DNA from: Planctomycetota bacterium
GTDB lineage: Bacteria; Planctomycetota; SZUA-567; H5-PLA8
Assembly (NCBI GenBank): GCA_015075375.1
Contig: JABTUM010000001.1
Location: 2,661,201 to 2,725,200, forward strand
Reading direction: 5' to 3'
Length of the DNA: 64,000 bases
The notes below the pieces were generated by a model. That model searched no databases, was not told where the DNA came from, and was given only the letters and a program-made list of their open reading frames with translations. Positions 29,332 to 37,356 of the stretch are shown in pieces (position 1 is the stretch's first letter; the number at the start of each line of letters is the position of its first letter). The translations under genes and the position numbers were made by a program.

Positions 29332-29952
29332 CTACTTCGGGATAGATACCTCGCTCAAGCTCTCGAAATAATACTGAAACTTCAGCCGCGGCGTCCCGGG
29401 TTTTACTCCGATATGCAGTTTCAGACGCACCGGACCCTCGAACTTCATCCCATCGTCGTTCACGAACGCGCCGTCTTGGAAAATATCGAGGTCGTGGATC
29501 ACGCAGAGGTTGTCGTCGTCTTCGGACGCCGACTCCGAGTCGAAATCGGTCTTCTTGTCCGGATGAACCAGCAGCAGCTCGCCGGGTTCCCAGTGCCGGA
29601 ACGCGCCTTTGCTCTCGGCCGGCGTTACCGTCGCCTCCAGGTGGTACCACGCGCGCTTCGCAAAATCGGCTTTGCGTTCGTCGTCGCTCTCGTCCGCATC
29701 CTCGGGCTTGGCCAGCTCGGGCGCGCTGGCCGGCACGATCCCGTGCACCAGCACCGTCGCCCCTTTCAAGACCGCGCTTTTCATTTTGAACGGCGCCGTG
29801 AACAGCCGCACGAGCAGCCACTTGACGAACCAGATCCCGAAGACGATCCCGCCGAGGACCAGCAGCACGCCGCCCCACCACGGCAGCAGTTTGATCAGAT
29901 AAATGAACCCCGCCAGCAGCCCGATCAATACCAGCAGCACCAGCAGTTTCAT
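29332..29952 (-). CDS. two-helix membrane protein of unknown function
   Basis: The chosen ATG at 29952 gives a 206-residue protein; the longer frame to 30027 adds a polar segment without a better start. Two membrane helices lie near the N-terminus (KLLVLLVLIGLLAGFIYLI and WWGGVLLVLGGIVFGIWFVK), then a hydrophilic domain of about 140 residues with an acidic loop (DADESDDERKADF) and beta strands ending in FQYYFESLSEVSIP. I do not recognise the family. It is divergent from the MscS-like channel gene, 137 nt away. Confidence 0.75.
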   Translation of the reverse strand: MKLLVLLVLIGLLAGFIYLIKLLPWWGGVLLVLGGIVFGIWFVKWLLVRLFTAPFKMKSAVLKGATVLVHGIVPASAPELAKPEDADESDDERKADFAKRAWYHLEATVTPAESKGAFRHWEPGELLLVHPDKKTDFDSESASEDDDNLCVIHDLDIFQDGAFVNDDGMKFEGPVRLKLHIGVKPGTPRLKFQYYFESLSEVSIPK

Positions 29953-30089
29953 GATGCGTTTCTCCGCGCCCCATTGAATAACGCCCGATTCCCGAAACCT
30001 TTTAACGTGCGCTACCGCGTCCGCCAACCAGAATCCCCTTCCGCCGCGCGCTATGGACGTTTCGAGCTTCCTTTATATGCTGCATCCAC

Positions 30090-31616
30090 ATGATCGATTA
30101 CACGTTGAACGCTTTACACGACGGCGCCGGGCTGGTGCTGCTCTGTTTCGTGTTGCTGTGCGGATTGCTGTACCGCGGGCTTCCGCAGCGGGACGATCGC
30201 CGCACGCTCACCCTAGCTTCCGGCTTCTTCGCGCTCACCTTCCTCGCGCTCATCGCCGGCTTCGTGCTCCGGCCCGCCGGACAAGCCGGTCCCGATCCCC
30301 GCCTCGTATACGCCTGCGTCTTCGTCGAAGGCCTCTGCCTGCTCACCCTCGTGATCCTGGCCTTCTTCCGCGCGCTCCTGCCCGCCCTGAATTTCCATCC
30401 GCCCAAGATTCTGCAGGACCTGGCCACCGCCGCGCTCTGGGCCGTTTGGGCGCTCGTGCTTCTCAACGTCGCCGGCGCCAGCCTCACCGGACTCATCACC
30501 ACCAGCGCCGTCTTGACCGCGGTGATCGGCTTCGCGATGCAGGATACCCTCGGCAACGTCCTCGGCGGACTCGCCATCCAGCTCGACCGCAGCGTCAAAG
30601 TCGGCGAATGGATCAAGGTCGGCGACGTGAACGGACGCGTCGTCGAGATAGGCTGGCGTCACACCGCCATCGAAACCCGCAATTGGGAGACCGTGATTCT
30701 GCCCAACAGCCAGTTGATGAAGAACAGCTTCCTCGTCCTCGGCCGCCGGCAGGGCCATCCCGAACAGTGGCGCCGCTGGGTCTGGTTCAACATCGATTAC
30801 CGCCACGCGCCCAGCGAAGTCATCCGCGTCGTCGAACGCGAACTGCGCCGCGCCGAGATCCCCGGCGTCGCCGCCGAGCCCGCGCCCAACTGCATCATGA
30901 TGAACTTCGACGAAAGCTACGGGCGCTACGCCGTACGTTACTGGCTCACCGATCTCAGCCGCGACGACCCCACCGACTCCCAGGTCCGCGTGCTCGTTTA
31001 CCTCGCGCTCCAGCGCGCCGGCATCCCGCTCTCGATTCCGGCGCACGCGATCTTCATGACCGAAGAATCCGACGAACGCAAAGCGCGCAAGGCCGGTGAA
31101 GCCCAGGCCAAGCGCATCGCCGCGCTCAAAGCCGTGGACCTTTTCGCCGGACTGAATCAGGAAGAGCTCGCCGCGCTCGCCGATAAGGTTCGCCCCGCGC
31201 CTTTCAGCCCTGGAACCGTCCTTACCCGTCAGGGCGACGAAGCGCACTGGCTGTACATCCTGGTCGAAGGAAATTGCGACGTGATCCTGCAGAATCCCGG
31301 CGGCGAAGCGCGGCAGATCGGCACGCTGGGACCCGGGCAGTTCTTCGGCGAATGGGGGCTGCTCACCGGCGAACCGCGCCACGCCACCGTGATCGGCCGC
31401 GCCGACGGCTACTGCCTGCGCCTCGACAAGGAAGCCTTCCGCTCGACGCTCCAGCAGCGCCCGGAACTTGCCGAGCAATGCTCCAAGCTCCTCGCCGCCC
31501 GCCAAGACGCCTTCCAGCACGCCGCCAAGGAACTCGACGAAGCCGCCCGCGCCAAACTCCTCGCGCAGTCGGCATCCGATATTCTGGATAAGATCAAAGG
31601 ATTCTTCGGCGTGTAA
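30090..31616 (+). CDS. MscS-type channel with cyclic-nucleotide-binding domain
   Basis: This 508-residue membrane protein has about four N-terminal helices, the third-helix/pore region of MscS channels (TTSAVLTAVIGFAMQDTLGN, then VLGGLAIQLDRSVKVGEWIK) and the beta domain with VVEIGWRHTAIETRNWETV and LPNSQLMKNSF. From about residue 355 it carries a cNMP-binding domain (LFAGLNQEELAALADKVRPA, GQFFGEWGLLTGEPRHATVI, the phosphate cassette). This is the bacterial cyclic-nucleotide-gated channel architecture related to MscS, in which cAMP gates ion flow and mechanosensitivity is usually reduced. A class III cyclase lies at the left edge of the window and could supply the ligand. Confidence 0.93.
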   Translation: MIDYTLNALHDGAGLVLLCFVLLCGLLYRGLPQRDDRRTLTLASGFFALTFLALIAGFVLRPAGQAGPDPRLVYACVFVEGLCLLTLVILAFFRALLPALNFHPPKILQDLATAALWAVWALVLLNVAGASLTGLITTSAVLTAVIGFAMQDTLGNVLGGLAIQLDRSVKVGEWIKVGDVNGRVVEIGWRHTAIETRNWETVILPNSQLMKNSFLVLGRRQGHPEQWRRWVWFNIDYRHAPSEVIRVVERELRRAEIPGVAAEPAPNCIMMNFDESYGRYAVRYWLTDLSRDDPTDSQVRVLVYLALQRAGIPLSIPAHAIFMTEESDERKARKAGEAQAKRIAALKAVDLFAGLNQEELAALADKVRPAPFSPGTVLTRQGDEAHWLYILVEGNCDVILQNPGGEARQIGTLGPGQFFGEWGLLTGEPRHATVIGRADGYCLRLDKEAFRSTLQQRPELAEQCSKLLAARQDAFQHAAKELDEAARAKLLAQSASDILDKIKGFFGV

Positions 31617-31653
31617 GCGCCCGGCGTCACGCCCACGGCCGTTGCCCTTGCCG

Positions 31654-31688
31654 TTTCCCCTCCTTGCCAAGGAGGGGTTGGGGAGGTG
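31654..31688. repeat. dispersed palindromic repeat, copy 1
   Basis: A 35-bp element with the palindrome CCCCTCCTTGCCAAGGAGGGG followed by TTGGGGAGGTG. It recurs at 38893-38927 with one mismatch. Both copies lie outside genes. It is followed at 31712-31729 by a hairpin, GCGCACTT/AAGTGCGC, that abuts the stop codon of the next gene and may end transcription there. Confidence 0.8.
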
Positions 31689-31729
31689 AACAAATTCAAT
31701 GCGTGCGAAGCGCGCACTTAAAAGTGCGC

Positions 31730-32428
31730 TTACCGCTCGCTCGCCACCGCCACAGCGCCCGCCAGCACCCGCACCGCATACCCGCAGCTCAAACTCCGGC
31801 CCGTCGCCGGATCGTGCAGCTCCGCGCGAAATCGCCCCGCATAACGCATCGATCCGTTCAGCACCGGGACGGTCCCGCCGAAGAGCACCAGGCCTTCCGT
31901 CGCGCCGGCGCGAGCCAGCAAATCTTCGGGCGGACGCAGCAGGCTCAGCGTGCCCTGCTGATAAAGTTCTTCGGGCCCGTCGCCCTCCTGCACGAAGCTG
32001 CGCAGCACCAATTCGTCCCAGTGCGAACGCAGATCGGCCAGCCGCCAGACGTTCGTGCCCGCGATTTTGGGGCAGACCTGCTTCGATTGCAGGATGTCGT
32101 GCCGTTCCAGCCCCCGGTCGGTATGATCGCTCCCGACGCCTACGTAAATTTCCTTCTGCGCGACGAAAAAGACCGCTTCGGTCTCACCCGAGGTCCGCGC
32201 GCTGACCACCTCGATCTCGGTGCCGGTGCTCAGATTCCGCGCGGGCACCGGCATGATCAGCGGGATCTGCTCCGGCGGCGGCACGCCTTCGTGCGCCAGC
32301 TCTTCGATATGCGCGCGCACCGCGGCCTCATTGCGTCCGCTGTACCCGGCGCAGATCAGCCGGCGCACGGTGAAAGCCCGCGGAGCGGGACACGGATCGG
32401 CATGGACTTGCAGCGAAAGCAACGTCAT
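31730..32428 (-). CDS. DUF2848 family protein
   Basis: The ATG at 32428 overlaps the TGA of the upstream cupin gene (ATGA), which fixes the start and implies translational coupling. GGAGAAG precedes it. The 232-residue protein has DUF2848 features: FTVRRLICAGYSGRNEAAVR at the N-terminus, the central PPPEQIPLIMPVPARNL and VVSARTSGETEAVFFVAQKE, and EIYVGVGSDHTDRGLERHDI. DUF2848 proteins resemble fumarylacetoacetate-hydrolase-type folds and occur in catabolic clusters. Here it is the last gene of a six-gene operon. The substrate is not known. Confidence 0.85.
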   Translation of the reverse strand: MTLLSLQVHADPCPAPRAFTVRRLICAGYSGRNEAAVRAHIEELAHEGVPPPEQIPLIMPVPARNLSTGTEIEVVSARTSGETEAVFFVAQKEIYVGVGSDHTDRGLERHDILQSKQVCPKIAGTNVWRLADLRSHWDELVLRSFVQEGDGPEELYQQGTLSLLRPPEDLLARAGATEGLVLFGGTVPVLNGSMRYAGRFRAELHDPATGRSLSCGYAVRVLAGAVAVASER

Positions 32429-32790
32429 GAACGCTTCTCCCCAGGCTCGAAGTAGTGGATTTCGAAGAGCAGGCAGCCGCTTTCGCTTTGGAAGGGTCCG
32501 TGCGGCGTGCCCGGCGGGCGTACCGCGTACGTGAACGGCTCGAAGCGCTCGCCGCCCACGCTCAGGTCGCCCTGCACCAGGAAAACTTCTTCCCAGTACG
32601 TGTGCTCGAACGGAAGCGTCGTGAACGCGCCCGGCGCGAAGCGCAGCAATCGCGTGCGGCAGCCGTAGCGCCGCGATTCGTCCAACGCTCCGGCCAGCCG
32701 CTTCTCTTCGATCCCCGGCGGATAGCCCGGCGGCGGCGACCATCCGCCGCTCAGATCGACCGTGAAGAACTCCAGGTGTTCCTTCAACAC
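32425..32790 (-). CDS. small cupin protein
   Basis: A 121-residue single cupin barrel. The metal-binding motif is partly visible: FEHTYWEEVFLVQGDLSVGG supplies the first His and Glu, and PPGTPHGPF the second-motif His, followed by LLFEIHYFEPG. Such stand-alone cupins are often dioxygenases, isomerases or binding proteins in catabolic pathways. It lies 13 nt after the esterase gene and overlaps the DUF2848 gene by 4 nt. Confidence 0.88.
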   Translation of the reverse strand: MLKEHLEFFTVDLSGGWSPPPGYPPGIEEKRLAGALDESRRYGCRTRLLRFAPGAFTTLPFEHTYWEEVFLVQGDLSVGGERFEPFTYAVRPPGTPHGPFQSESGCLLFEIHYFEPGEKRS

Positions 32791-32803
32791 GGCTCTTATC
32801 CTT

Positions 32804-33748
32804 TCAGGCCAGGCCGAAATGCCGGCGTAAGAATTCCAGTTCGCTTTCGTACGGCGGCGGCGTGTCCTTCGTCACCAGCGTGCACTCCAGTCCCAGCGCG
32901 TCGTAGCGTTCCTTCAGCAGCTTCCCGTGATTCGGATGATGGATATCCCCCGTCGTGTCGGACAGGGACATGCGGTAGCTCGTGTACAGCGGCGGAGCGT
33001 TCGAGCGCAGATGCGTGAGCGCCGCCGAGTCGATCATCTTCCAGTTGGCTTCGGGCGGCGGATCCAGAATCTGGTCCGGGGTGATCCCGAAGAGCGGCGG
33101 CAGGCACGGATTCTTGTACGCGTCGCCGGGCAGGTGAAGCTTGACGAAGCGCGGATCGTAATTGCACTGCCCCTGGTAGACCACGAGGCACGTCAGGCGC
33201 GTCGACTCCCGCGCCACCGGATCGGCGCTCTTCGGATCCGCCCTATCGTCGCGGAAGCCGATCCACATGCTGATCCCCGCGCCGGCCGATCCGCCCGCAG
33301 CCGCGAAGCGCGTGGTGTCCAAATTCCATTCGCGCGCCTTCGTACGCAGGAACTGCACCGCCCGCGCGCCGTCTTCCATCGGCGCCGGATAGGTGACTTC
33401 CGGTGTCAGGCGGTAATGGATCGAAGCCAGCGAGATCCCCGAATCGAGCAGGCGCTGGGCCGGATCGCTCGACTTCATCCACTCGCGGCTTTGGACGACG
33501 CTCTTGTCGCCGCCCTTGAATCCGCCGCCGTGGATGAAGACCAGCAGCGGCGTCGGACGGTCCGACTTCGCCTGCCAGAAATCCAGCACCTGCCGCGGAT
33601 GCGGGCCGTACGGAACGTTCGCGAAATCAGGCGGAAGGACGTTCTCCGCTTCGGCCTTCGGAGCTGCTGCGGCGGCCTCGGTCGCGCCGGGAACGGCCCG
33701 CGCGATGAGCAGCATCAGGAGGGCCATGCAAAGTATCGTAACGGTCAT
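32804..33748 (-). CDS. secreted alpha/beta-hydrolase (esterase/lipase-like)
   Basis: This 314-residue hydrolase starts with a signal peptide (MTVTILCMALLMLLIARAVP, cleavage near GATEA). The oxyanion-hole motif HGGGF, the nucleophile elbow GGSAGAG (Ser of GxSxG) and DPRFVKLHLPGDAY are clear; the catalytic His is probably in DIHHPNHGKL. It resembles hormone-sensitive-lipase/BD-FAE-type esterases, which act on carboxylic esters. In this operon it would act outside the cytoplasmic membrane, while the nitrilase and DUF2848 enzymes would be cytoplasmic. Confidence 0.9.
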   Translation of the reverse strand: MTVTILCMALLMLLIARAVPGATEAAAAAPKAEAENVLPPDFANVPYGPHPRQVLDFWQAKSDRPTPLLVFIHGGGFKGGDKSVVQSREWMKSSDPAQRLLDSGISLASIHYRLTPEVTYPAPMEDGARAVQFLRTKAREWNLDTTRFAAAGGSAGAGISMWIGFRDDRADPKSADPVARESTRLTCLVVYQGQCNYDPRFVKLHLPGDAYKNPCLPPLFGITPDQILDPPPEANWKMIDSAALTHLRSNAPPLYTSYRMSLSDTTGDIHHPNHGKLLKERYDALGLECTLVTKDTPPPYESELEFLRRHFGLA

Positions 33749-33787
33749 AAGGGACGCCTCGCTTTCTGTGGAGTTCCGGGGTTCGAC

Positions 33788-34729
33788 TCAAGGCTTTTTG
33801 AACAACCAAGCTTTCGTGACCGGATCGGCATTCAGGAATGCCCAATACTTCTCGACGAAAATCGCCAGCGCCTTCGGCGCCGGGTGCACGCCGTCGGCGA
33901 AATATGATCGATCCCACGTGTTGTCCCAGATGTACGGGCCCCATTGCAGCCAAGGAAGCTTTCGTTCCGCACCCGCGTAGGCCGCGGCCGGATCGCCTTT
34001 AAGCTGGCTTTCGATCAGCCACTTGAACGCGAACGCTTCGCGCCAGACGTGCGGCTCCTGCCCCGTAAAATGCCGGAAACCGTCGCAGGTGAGGTAGCAG
34101 AGCTTCAAGTTCGGATACGTCGCGGCGCAGCGCCCCAGCACCGTGGCCAGATCGCTCTGCATCTTTTGCATTTGGTCCGGGAACGGGCCGGCCGGTTGGT
34201 TGCCTTTGTTGTTCGCGCCATGATACGTGGTGTGCAGGAACAGCACCTGCACCTGCAAGGGCGAGTAGCCCGGGCGCTTAGTTTGGTTGCTCAACAGAGT
34301 CCAGACCCTGCCCTGCTCGTTCATCAGTTGCGGAAGCTGGTTGCCGCTGACGGCCCCGTTGAGCAACTCGAAGCGCGGATGAAGTTCGGCCTGCTTCGAT
34401 TCCAAGTGCCGGCCCAAGGCCGTGAAGTACTGCTTGCAGTTCGAATGCCCCGCGACGATCGCGAGGATGCGCCCGTTTGCCGCGTCCGGTTTGCCGGTCG
34501 TGTCGAGCGGCTGGATTGCGGCCGCGAGCGCCTCGCCCGCTTTGCGGTGCGCTTCGGGAATTTCGTTTTTGCCGCCCGGGTATAAGCCCGTCTCACGCCC
34601 TTCGTACGCCGCGCCCGTCGTGAAGGGCTTCAGCGTGGACGGATCGAATCCGCCAGGTTCCCCCGCCGCCGCACCGCCCGCCGCCAGGACCGTCAGCGCC
34701 GCAAGCAACAGAGGTAAGATCGTTCTCAT
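33788..34729 (-). CDS. secreted SGNH-like hydrolase
   Basis: The ATG at 34729 has a GGGGTG ribosome site; a GTG at 34738 would be too close to it. The 313-residue protein has a signal peptide (MRTILPLLLAALTVLAAGGA). It carries an SGNH-like pattern: block I as AGHSNCKQYF (Ser after GH), and the C-terminal Asp-His pair in FADGVHP. Conserved blocks shared with the neighbouring fusion protein are LFLHTTYHGA, DGFRHFTG, EPHVWREAF and WGPYIWDN. Members of this group act on esters or glycans. Substrate unknown. Confidence 0.82.
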   Translation of the reverse strand: MRTILPLLLAALTVLAAGGAAAGEPGGFDPSTLKPFTTGAAYEGRETGLYPGGKNEIPEAHRKAGEALAAAIQPLDTTGKPDAANGRILAIVAGHSNCKQYFTALGRHLESKQAELHPRFELLNGAVSGNQLPQLMNEQGRVWTLLSNQTKRPGYSPLQVQVLFLHTTYHGANNKGNQPAGPFPDQMQKMQSDLATVLGRCAATYPNLKLCYLTCDGFRHFTGQEPHVWREAFAFKWLIESQLKGDPAAAYAGAERKLPWLQWGPYIWDNTWDRSYFADGVHPAPKALAIFVEKYWAFLNADPVTKAWLFKKP

Positions 34730-34822
34730 AGACCGCACCCCTTTTAGAAGGCCTCTTCGCCGCCCTACTGCCCGTCCTGGCCCAAAACCGTCCGCCGTTT
34801 ACCGTTCACTCCTTACCGCTTC

Positions 34823-36499
34823 CTACGCCCCCCTCACCATCCAGCCCCGCGCCACCGGATCGTTCGTAAGGAAGTCCCAGTACTGCTCCACGAAAAGCGC
34901 GCGCGCTTTATCCGCCGGATGCACGCCGTCGGTGAAGTAACTCGCGTCCCACGCGTTGTCCCAGATGTACGGTCCCCAGCTCAGCCACGGCTCTTTGCGC
35001 GCCGGACCTTCGAACGCCGTCCCCTCCGCGCCCATCAACTGCCGCTCGATTGCCCAGCGGATCCCGAACGCTTCGCGCCACACATGCGGCTCGAAACCGG
35101 TGTGATGCCGGAAGCCGTCGGCCGTCAGGTACGCCAGCTTGAGATTCGGGCACAGCTCCGCGACGCGCCCCAGCAGCGTCTCGAGGTCGTGGCGCATCTG
35201 CTGATAGCGTGCGGGGAACGGCTCCGACGAGAAGCGGTGAATGTTCTTCGCGCCGTGGTAGGTCGTGTGCAGGAAGAGCGCCTGGACCTGCTTGATCGAG
35301 TAGCCCGGGCGCGCGGTGAACTCTTCGATGTTCTTCCAAACCGGGCGCTTCGCGTCGTTCAACAACTCGTGAAGCTGCTGCCCTCCGACGGCGCAGTTCA
35401 GCAGTTCGAAGCGCGGATGCAGCCGCTCGCGCTGCGTGGCCAGGTGCTTCTCGAACTCCGCGAAGTACTGGTTGCAGTTCGAATGCCCCATCACGATGGC
35501 CAGGATGCGCCCGTTGCGCTCGTCGGCGTTCCCATCCGCGTCCAGCGGCCGAATCGACGCCGCCAGCCGCAGCCCCGATTCGGTGTGCACGCCCGGGCGC
35601 TGATTCGATCCGCCCGGATACAGACCCGTCTCGTAGCGCCCTTGATACGGCGCGCCGGAGGTAAACTTACTCAGCGTGGACGGATCGAACGGTTCCAGCA
35701 TGGTTTCGGCTCCTTGAATAGCGGGGGTGGAGGCAAGCACGCGGTCGGCCAGCGCCGGGAACTCCCGCCGCGCGCGGTCCACCGCGTCGAAATCCGGTTC
35801 GGCCGTCACGAGCGCTGCTCCGGAATCGCCGGCTGCCAGCACCGCGCCCCACGGATCGATTAACTGGCTGAGCCCGGCCAGCGCGCGCCCTTCGCTCGAG
35901 CCCGTCGCGTTGCAGCTAAAGAGAAAAGCGAGGTTCTCGTGCGCGCGCGCGCGGTTAAAGAGCAGCCACGCTTCGCGCCGCGCCTCGGGCCAGGCCGAGG
36001 CGACCAGGAAGCCCTTCGCGCCGCGGTCGGTCATGGCCCGGAAGAGTTCCGGAAAGCGTAGGTCGTAGCACGTCGCCAGGCCCAGCGGCCCCCACGGCGT
36101 CGGCGCCACCGTAGGCTCGCCGCCGCGGCAGAGCCGCTTCTGTTCTTCGCTGCCGTAGCCGAAGAGATGCATCTTGCGGTAGCGCCCCAGCACCGCGCCC
36201 GCCGGACTCAAAAGCACGCTCGTGTTGTACAGCCGCCCCGCATCCGACTCGACGAAGCTGCCCATGAACAGATGAATCTTCAACTTCCGCGCTGCGTCGC
36301 TCAGCGCGCGCACCAGCGGACCGTCCAGCGCCTCCGCGTCCGCCGCGTAACGCGCGAACGAGAAGTAGCCGGTGGGCCAAAGCTCCGGAAGCAGCACGAG
36401 GTCGCTGCCGCGCGCTTCGTTCAGGCGCGCCAGCGCCCGTTCCAGCGCCGCCGCCTTCGGCTCGCCGCGGCATTCAAGCGGGATGCTGGTGACGCGCAT
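34823..36499 (-). CDS. nitrilase-family amidohydrolase fused to SGNH-like domain
   Basis: One uninterrupted frame of 558 residues holds two enzymes. Residues 1-255 are a carbon-nitrogen hydrolase with the nitrilase triad Glu39 (LLPELWPTG), Lys109 (RYRKMHLFG) and Cys144 (LATCYDLRFPE). Residues 267-558 are a paralogue of the next protein in the operon, with MGHSNCNQYF, LFLHTTYHGAKN, DGFRHHTGFEPHVWREAFG and FTDGVHPADK. The start at 36499 follows GGAGGG and lies inside the end of the GntR gene (26-nt overlap). The nitrilase half has no signal peptide, so the fused SGNH-like half should be cytoplasmic, unlike its secreted paralogue. A sequencing frameshift that joins two genes cannot be fully excluded. 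Confidence 0.88.
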   Translation of the reverse strand: MRVTSIPLECRGEPKAAALERALARLNEARGSDLVLLPELWPTGYFSFARYAADAEALDGPLVRALSDAARKLKIHLFMGSFVESDAGRLYNTSVLLSPAGAVLGRYRKMHLFGYGSEEQKRLCRGGEPTVAPTPWGPLGLATCYDLRFPELFRAMTDRGAKGFLVASAWPEARREAWLLFNRARAHENLAFLFSCNATGSSEGRALAGLSQLIDPWGAVLAAGDSGAALVTAEPDFDAVDRARREFPALADRVLASTPAIQGAETMLEPFDPSTLSKFTSGAPYQGRYETGLYPGGSNQRPGVHTESGLRLAASIRPLDADGNADERNGRILAIVMGHSNCNQYFAEFEKHLATQRERLHPRFELLNCAVGGQQLHELLNDAKRPVWKNIEEFTARPGYSIKQVQALFLHTTYHGAKNIHRFSSEPFPARYQQMRHDLETLLGRVAELCPNLKLAYLTADGFRHHTGFEPHVWREAFGIRWAIERQLMGAEGTAFEGPARKEPWLSWGPYIWDNAWDASYFTDGVHPADKARALFVEQYWDFLTNDPVARGWMVRGA

Positions 36500-37184
36500 G
36501 CTCGCCGCCCTCCACCAGAGCCGCGGACTCCGCGCGGCCGTCCACCAGATGCGCTTCCGTCGCCGCAAGATGCCGCCGCATCGCCAGCACCGCGCCCGCC
36601 GCGTCGCGCTCGCGCAGCGCATGCAGAATCGCCGCATGCTCGCGCAGCACCTCCTGCATGCGCCCCTCCTGTTCCAGCGCCGTATAGCCCATCAACAGGA
36701 TGCAGGCGCGAAAGTTCTCCAGCGTCGCGCGCAAGAGCCGGTTCCCGTGCTGCGCCAGCAGCGCCTGGTGAAAGTCCTCGTCCGCCGCCAAAAACTGTTC
36801 GCGGTCGCGGTTATCCGCGGCATCGGCCATGCGCCGGCCCGCCTGTTCCAGCGCTTCCAGCGCCAGATCTTCCCGCGCCGCCAGCCCCGCGACGATGTGG
36901 CACTCGATCGCTTCCCGCGCTTCGAAGAACTCCCGCACCTCGCGCCGGCTGAAGCGCCGGACTTGGTAGCCCCTTCCTTTTAGGGGCACCAGGATCCCTT
37001 CCGCCGCCAACTGCAAAAGCGCCTCCCGCACCGGCGTCCTTGATACGCCCAGCGTGTCCGCCAACTGGTTCGCCGAATGGACATCCTCGGCCGATAAGCG
37101 GCCGCTCAGCAGCAGGTCGCGCACGCGCCGGTAGACCAGGTCTTTCAGCGTCTCGGGGCGAGCGATGGGGCGAGTAGAAGTCAT
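36474..37184 (-). CDS. GntR-family regulator (FadR subfamily)
   Basis: The 236-residue protein has the GntR winged HTH (LKDLVYRRVRDLLLSGRLSA, NQLADTLGVSRTPVREALLQ, EGILVPLKGRGYQVRRFS) and an all-helical FadR/FCD effector domain (FFEAREAIECHIVAGLAARE, DEDFHQALLAQHGN, REHAAILHALRERDAAGAVL, MRRHLAATEAHL) with the His/Asp residues that usually bind a metal and a carboxylate ligand. It is the first gene of the minus-strand catabolic operon and overlaps the next. It very likely binds the 24-bp palindrome upstream and controls both itself and the divergent monooxygenase gene. Confidence 0.93.
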   Translation of the reverse strand: MTSTRPIARPETLKDLVYRRVRDLLLSGRLSAEDVHSANQLADTLGVSRTPVREALLQLAAEGILVPLKGRGYQVRRFSRREVREFFEAREAIECHIVAGLAAREDLALEALEQAGRRMADAADNRDREQFLAADEDFHQALLAQHGNRLLRATLENFRACILLMGYTALEQEGRMQEVLREHAAILHALRERDAAGAVLAMRRHLAATEAHLVDGRAESAALVEGGEHARHQHPA

Positions 37185-37238
37185 GGAGCGGGCGGCCTTC
37201 CTTTATTTGGTGCTCGAAGCGGATTTTACGAATCCGTA

Positions 37239-37266
37239 TTGCCTCTTGACTTGCATGTAGTATACT
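37239..37266 (+). promoter_or_regulatory. candidate sigma-70-type promoter of the HpaB-like gene
   Basis: TTGCCT (37239-37244) and TATACT (37261-37266) are separated by 16 nt, upstream of the monooxygenase gene. The -10 lies inside the GntR-type palindrome, so binding there would block transcription. Confidence 0.4.
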
Positions 37267-37274
37267 ACATGCAA
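37251..37274. promoter_or_regulatory. 24-bp perfect palindrome, candidate GntR operator
   Basis: The half-site TTGCATGTAGTA is followed directly by its exact reverse complement. It lies between the divergent GntR and HpaB-like genes. Its length and symmetry fit a FadR-type dimer site. The centre AGTATACT contains a -10-like sequence in both directions. Confidence 0.7.
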
Positions 37275-37356
37275 CATGGAGCGGGCAACTGAAGTTCAAA
37301 AGATTCTTTTAAGCCATGTGGTTCAATAGATTAGGTAACTCAGGGAGGCCATTCTA

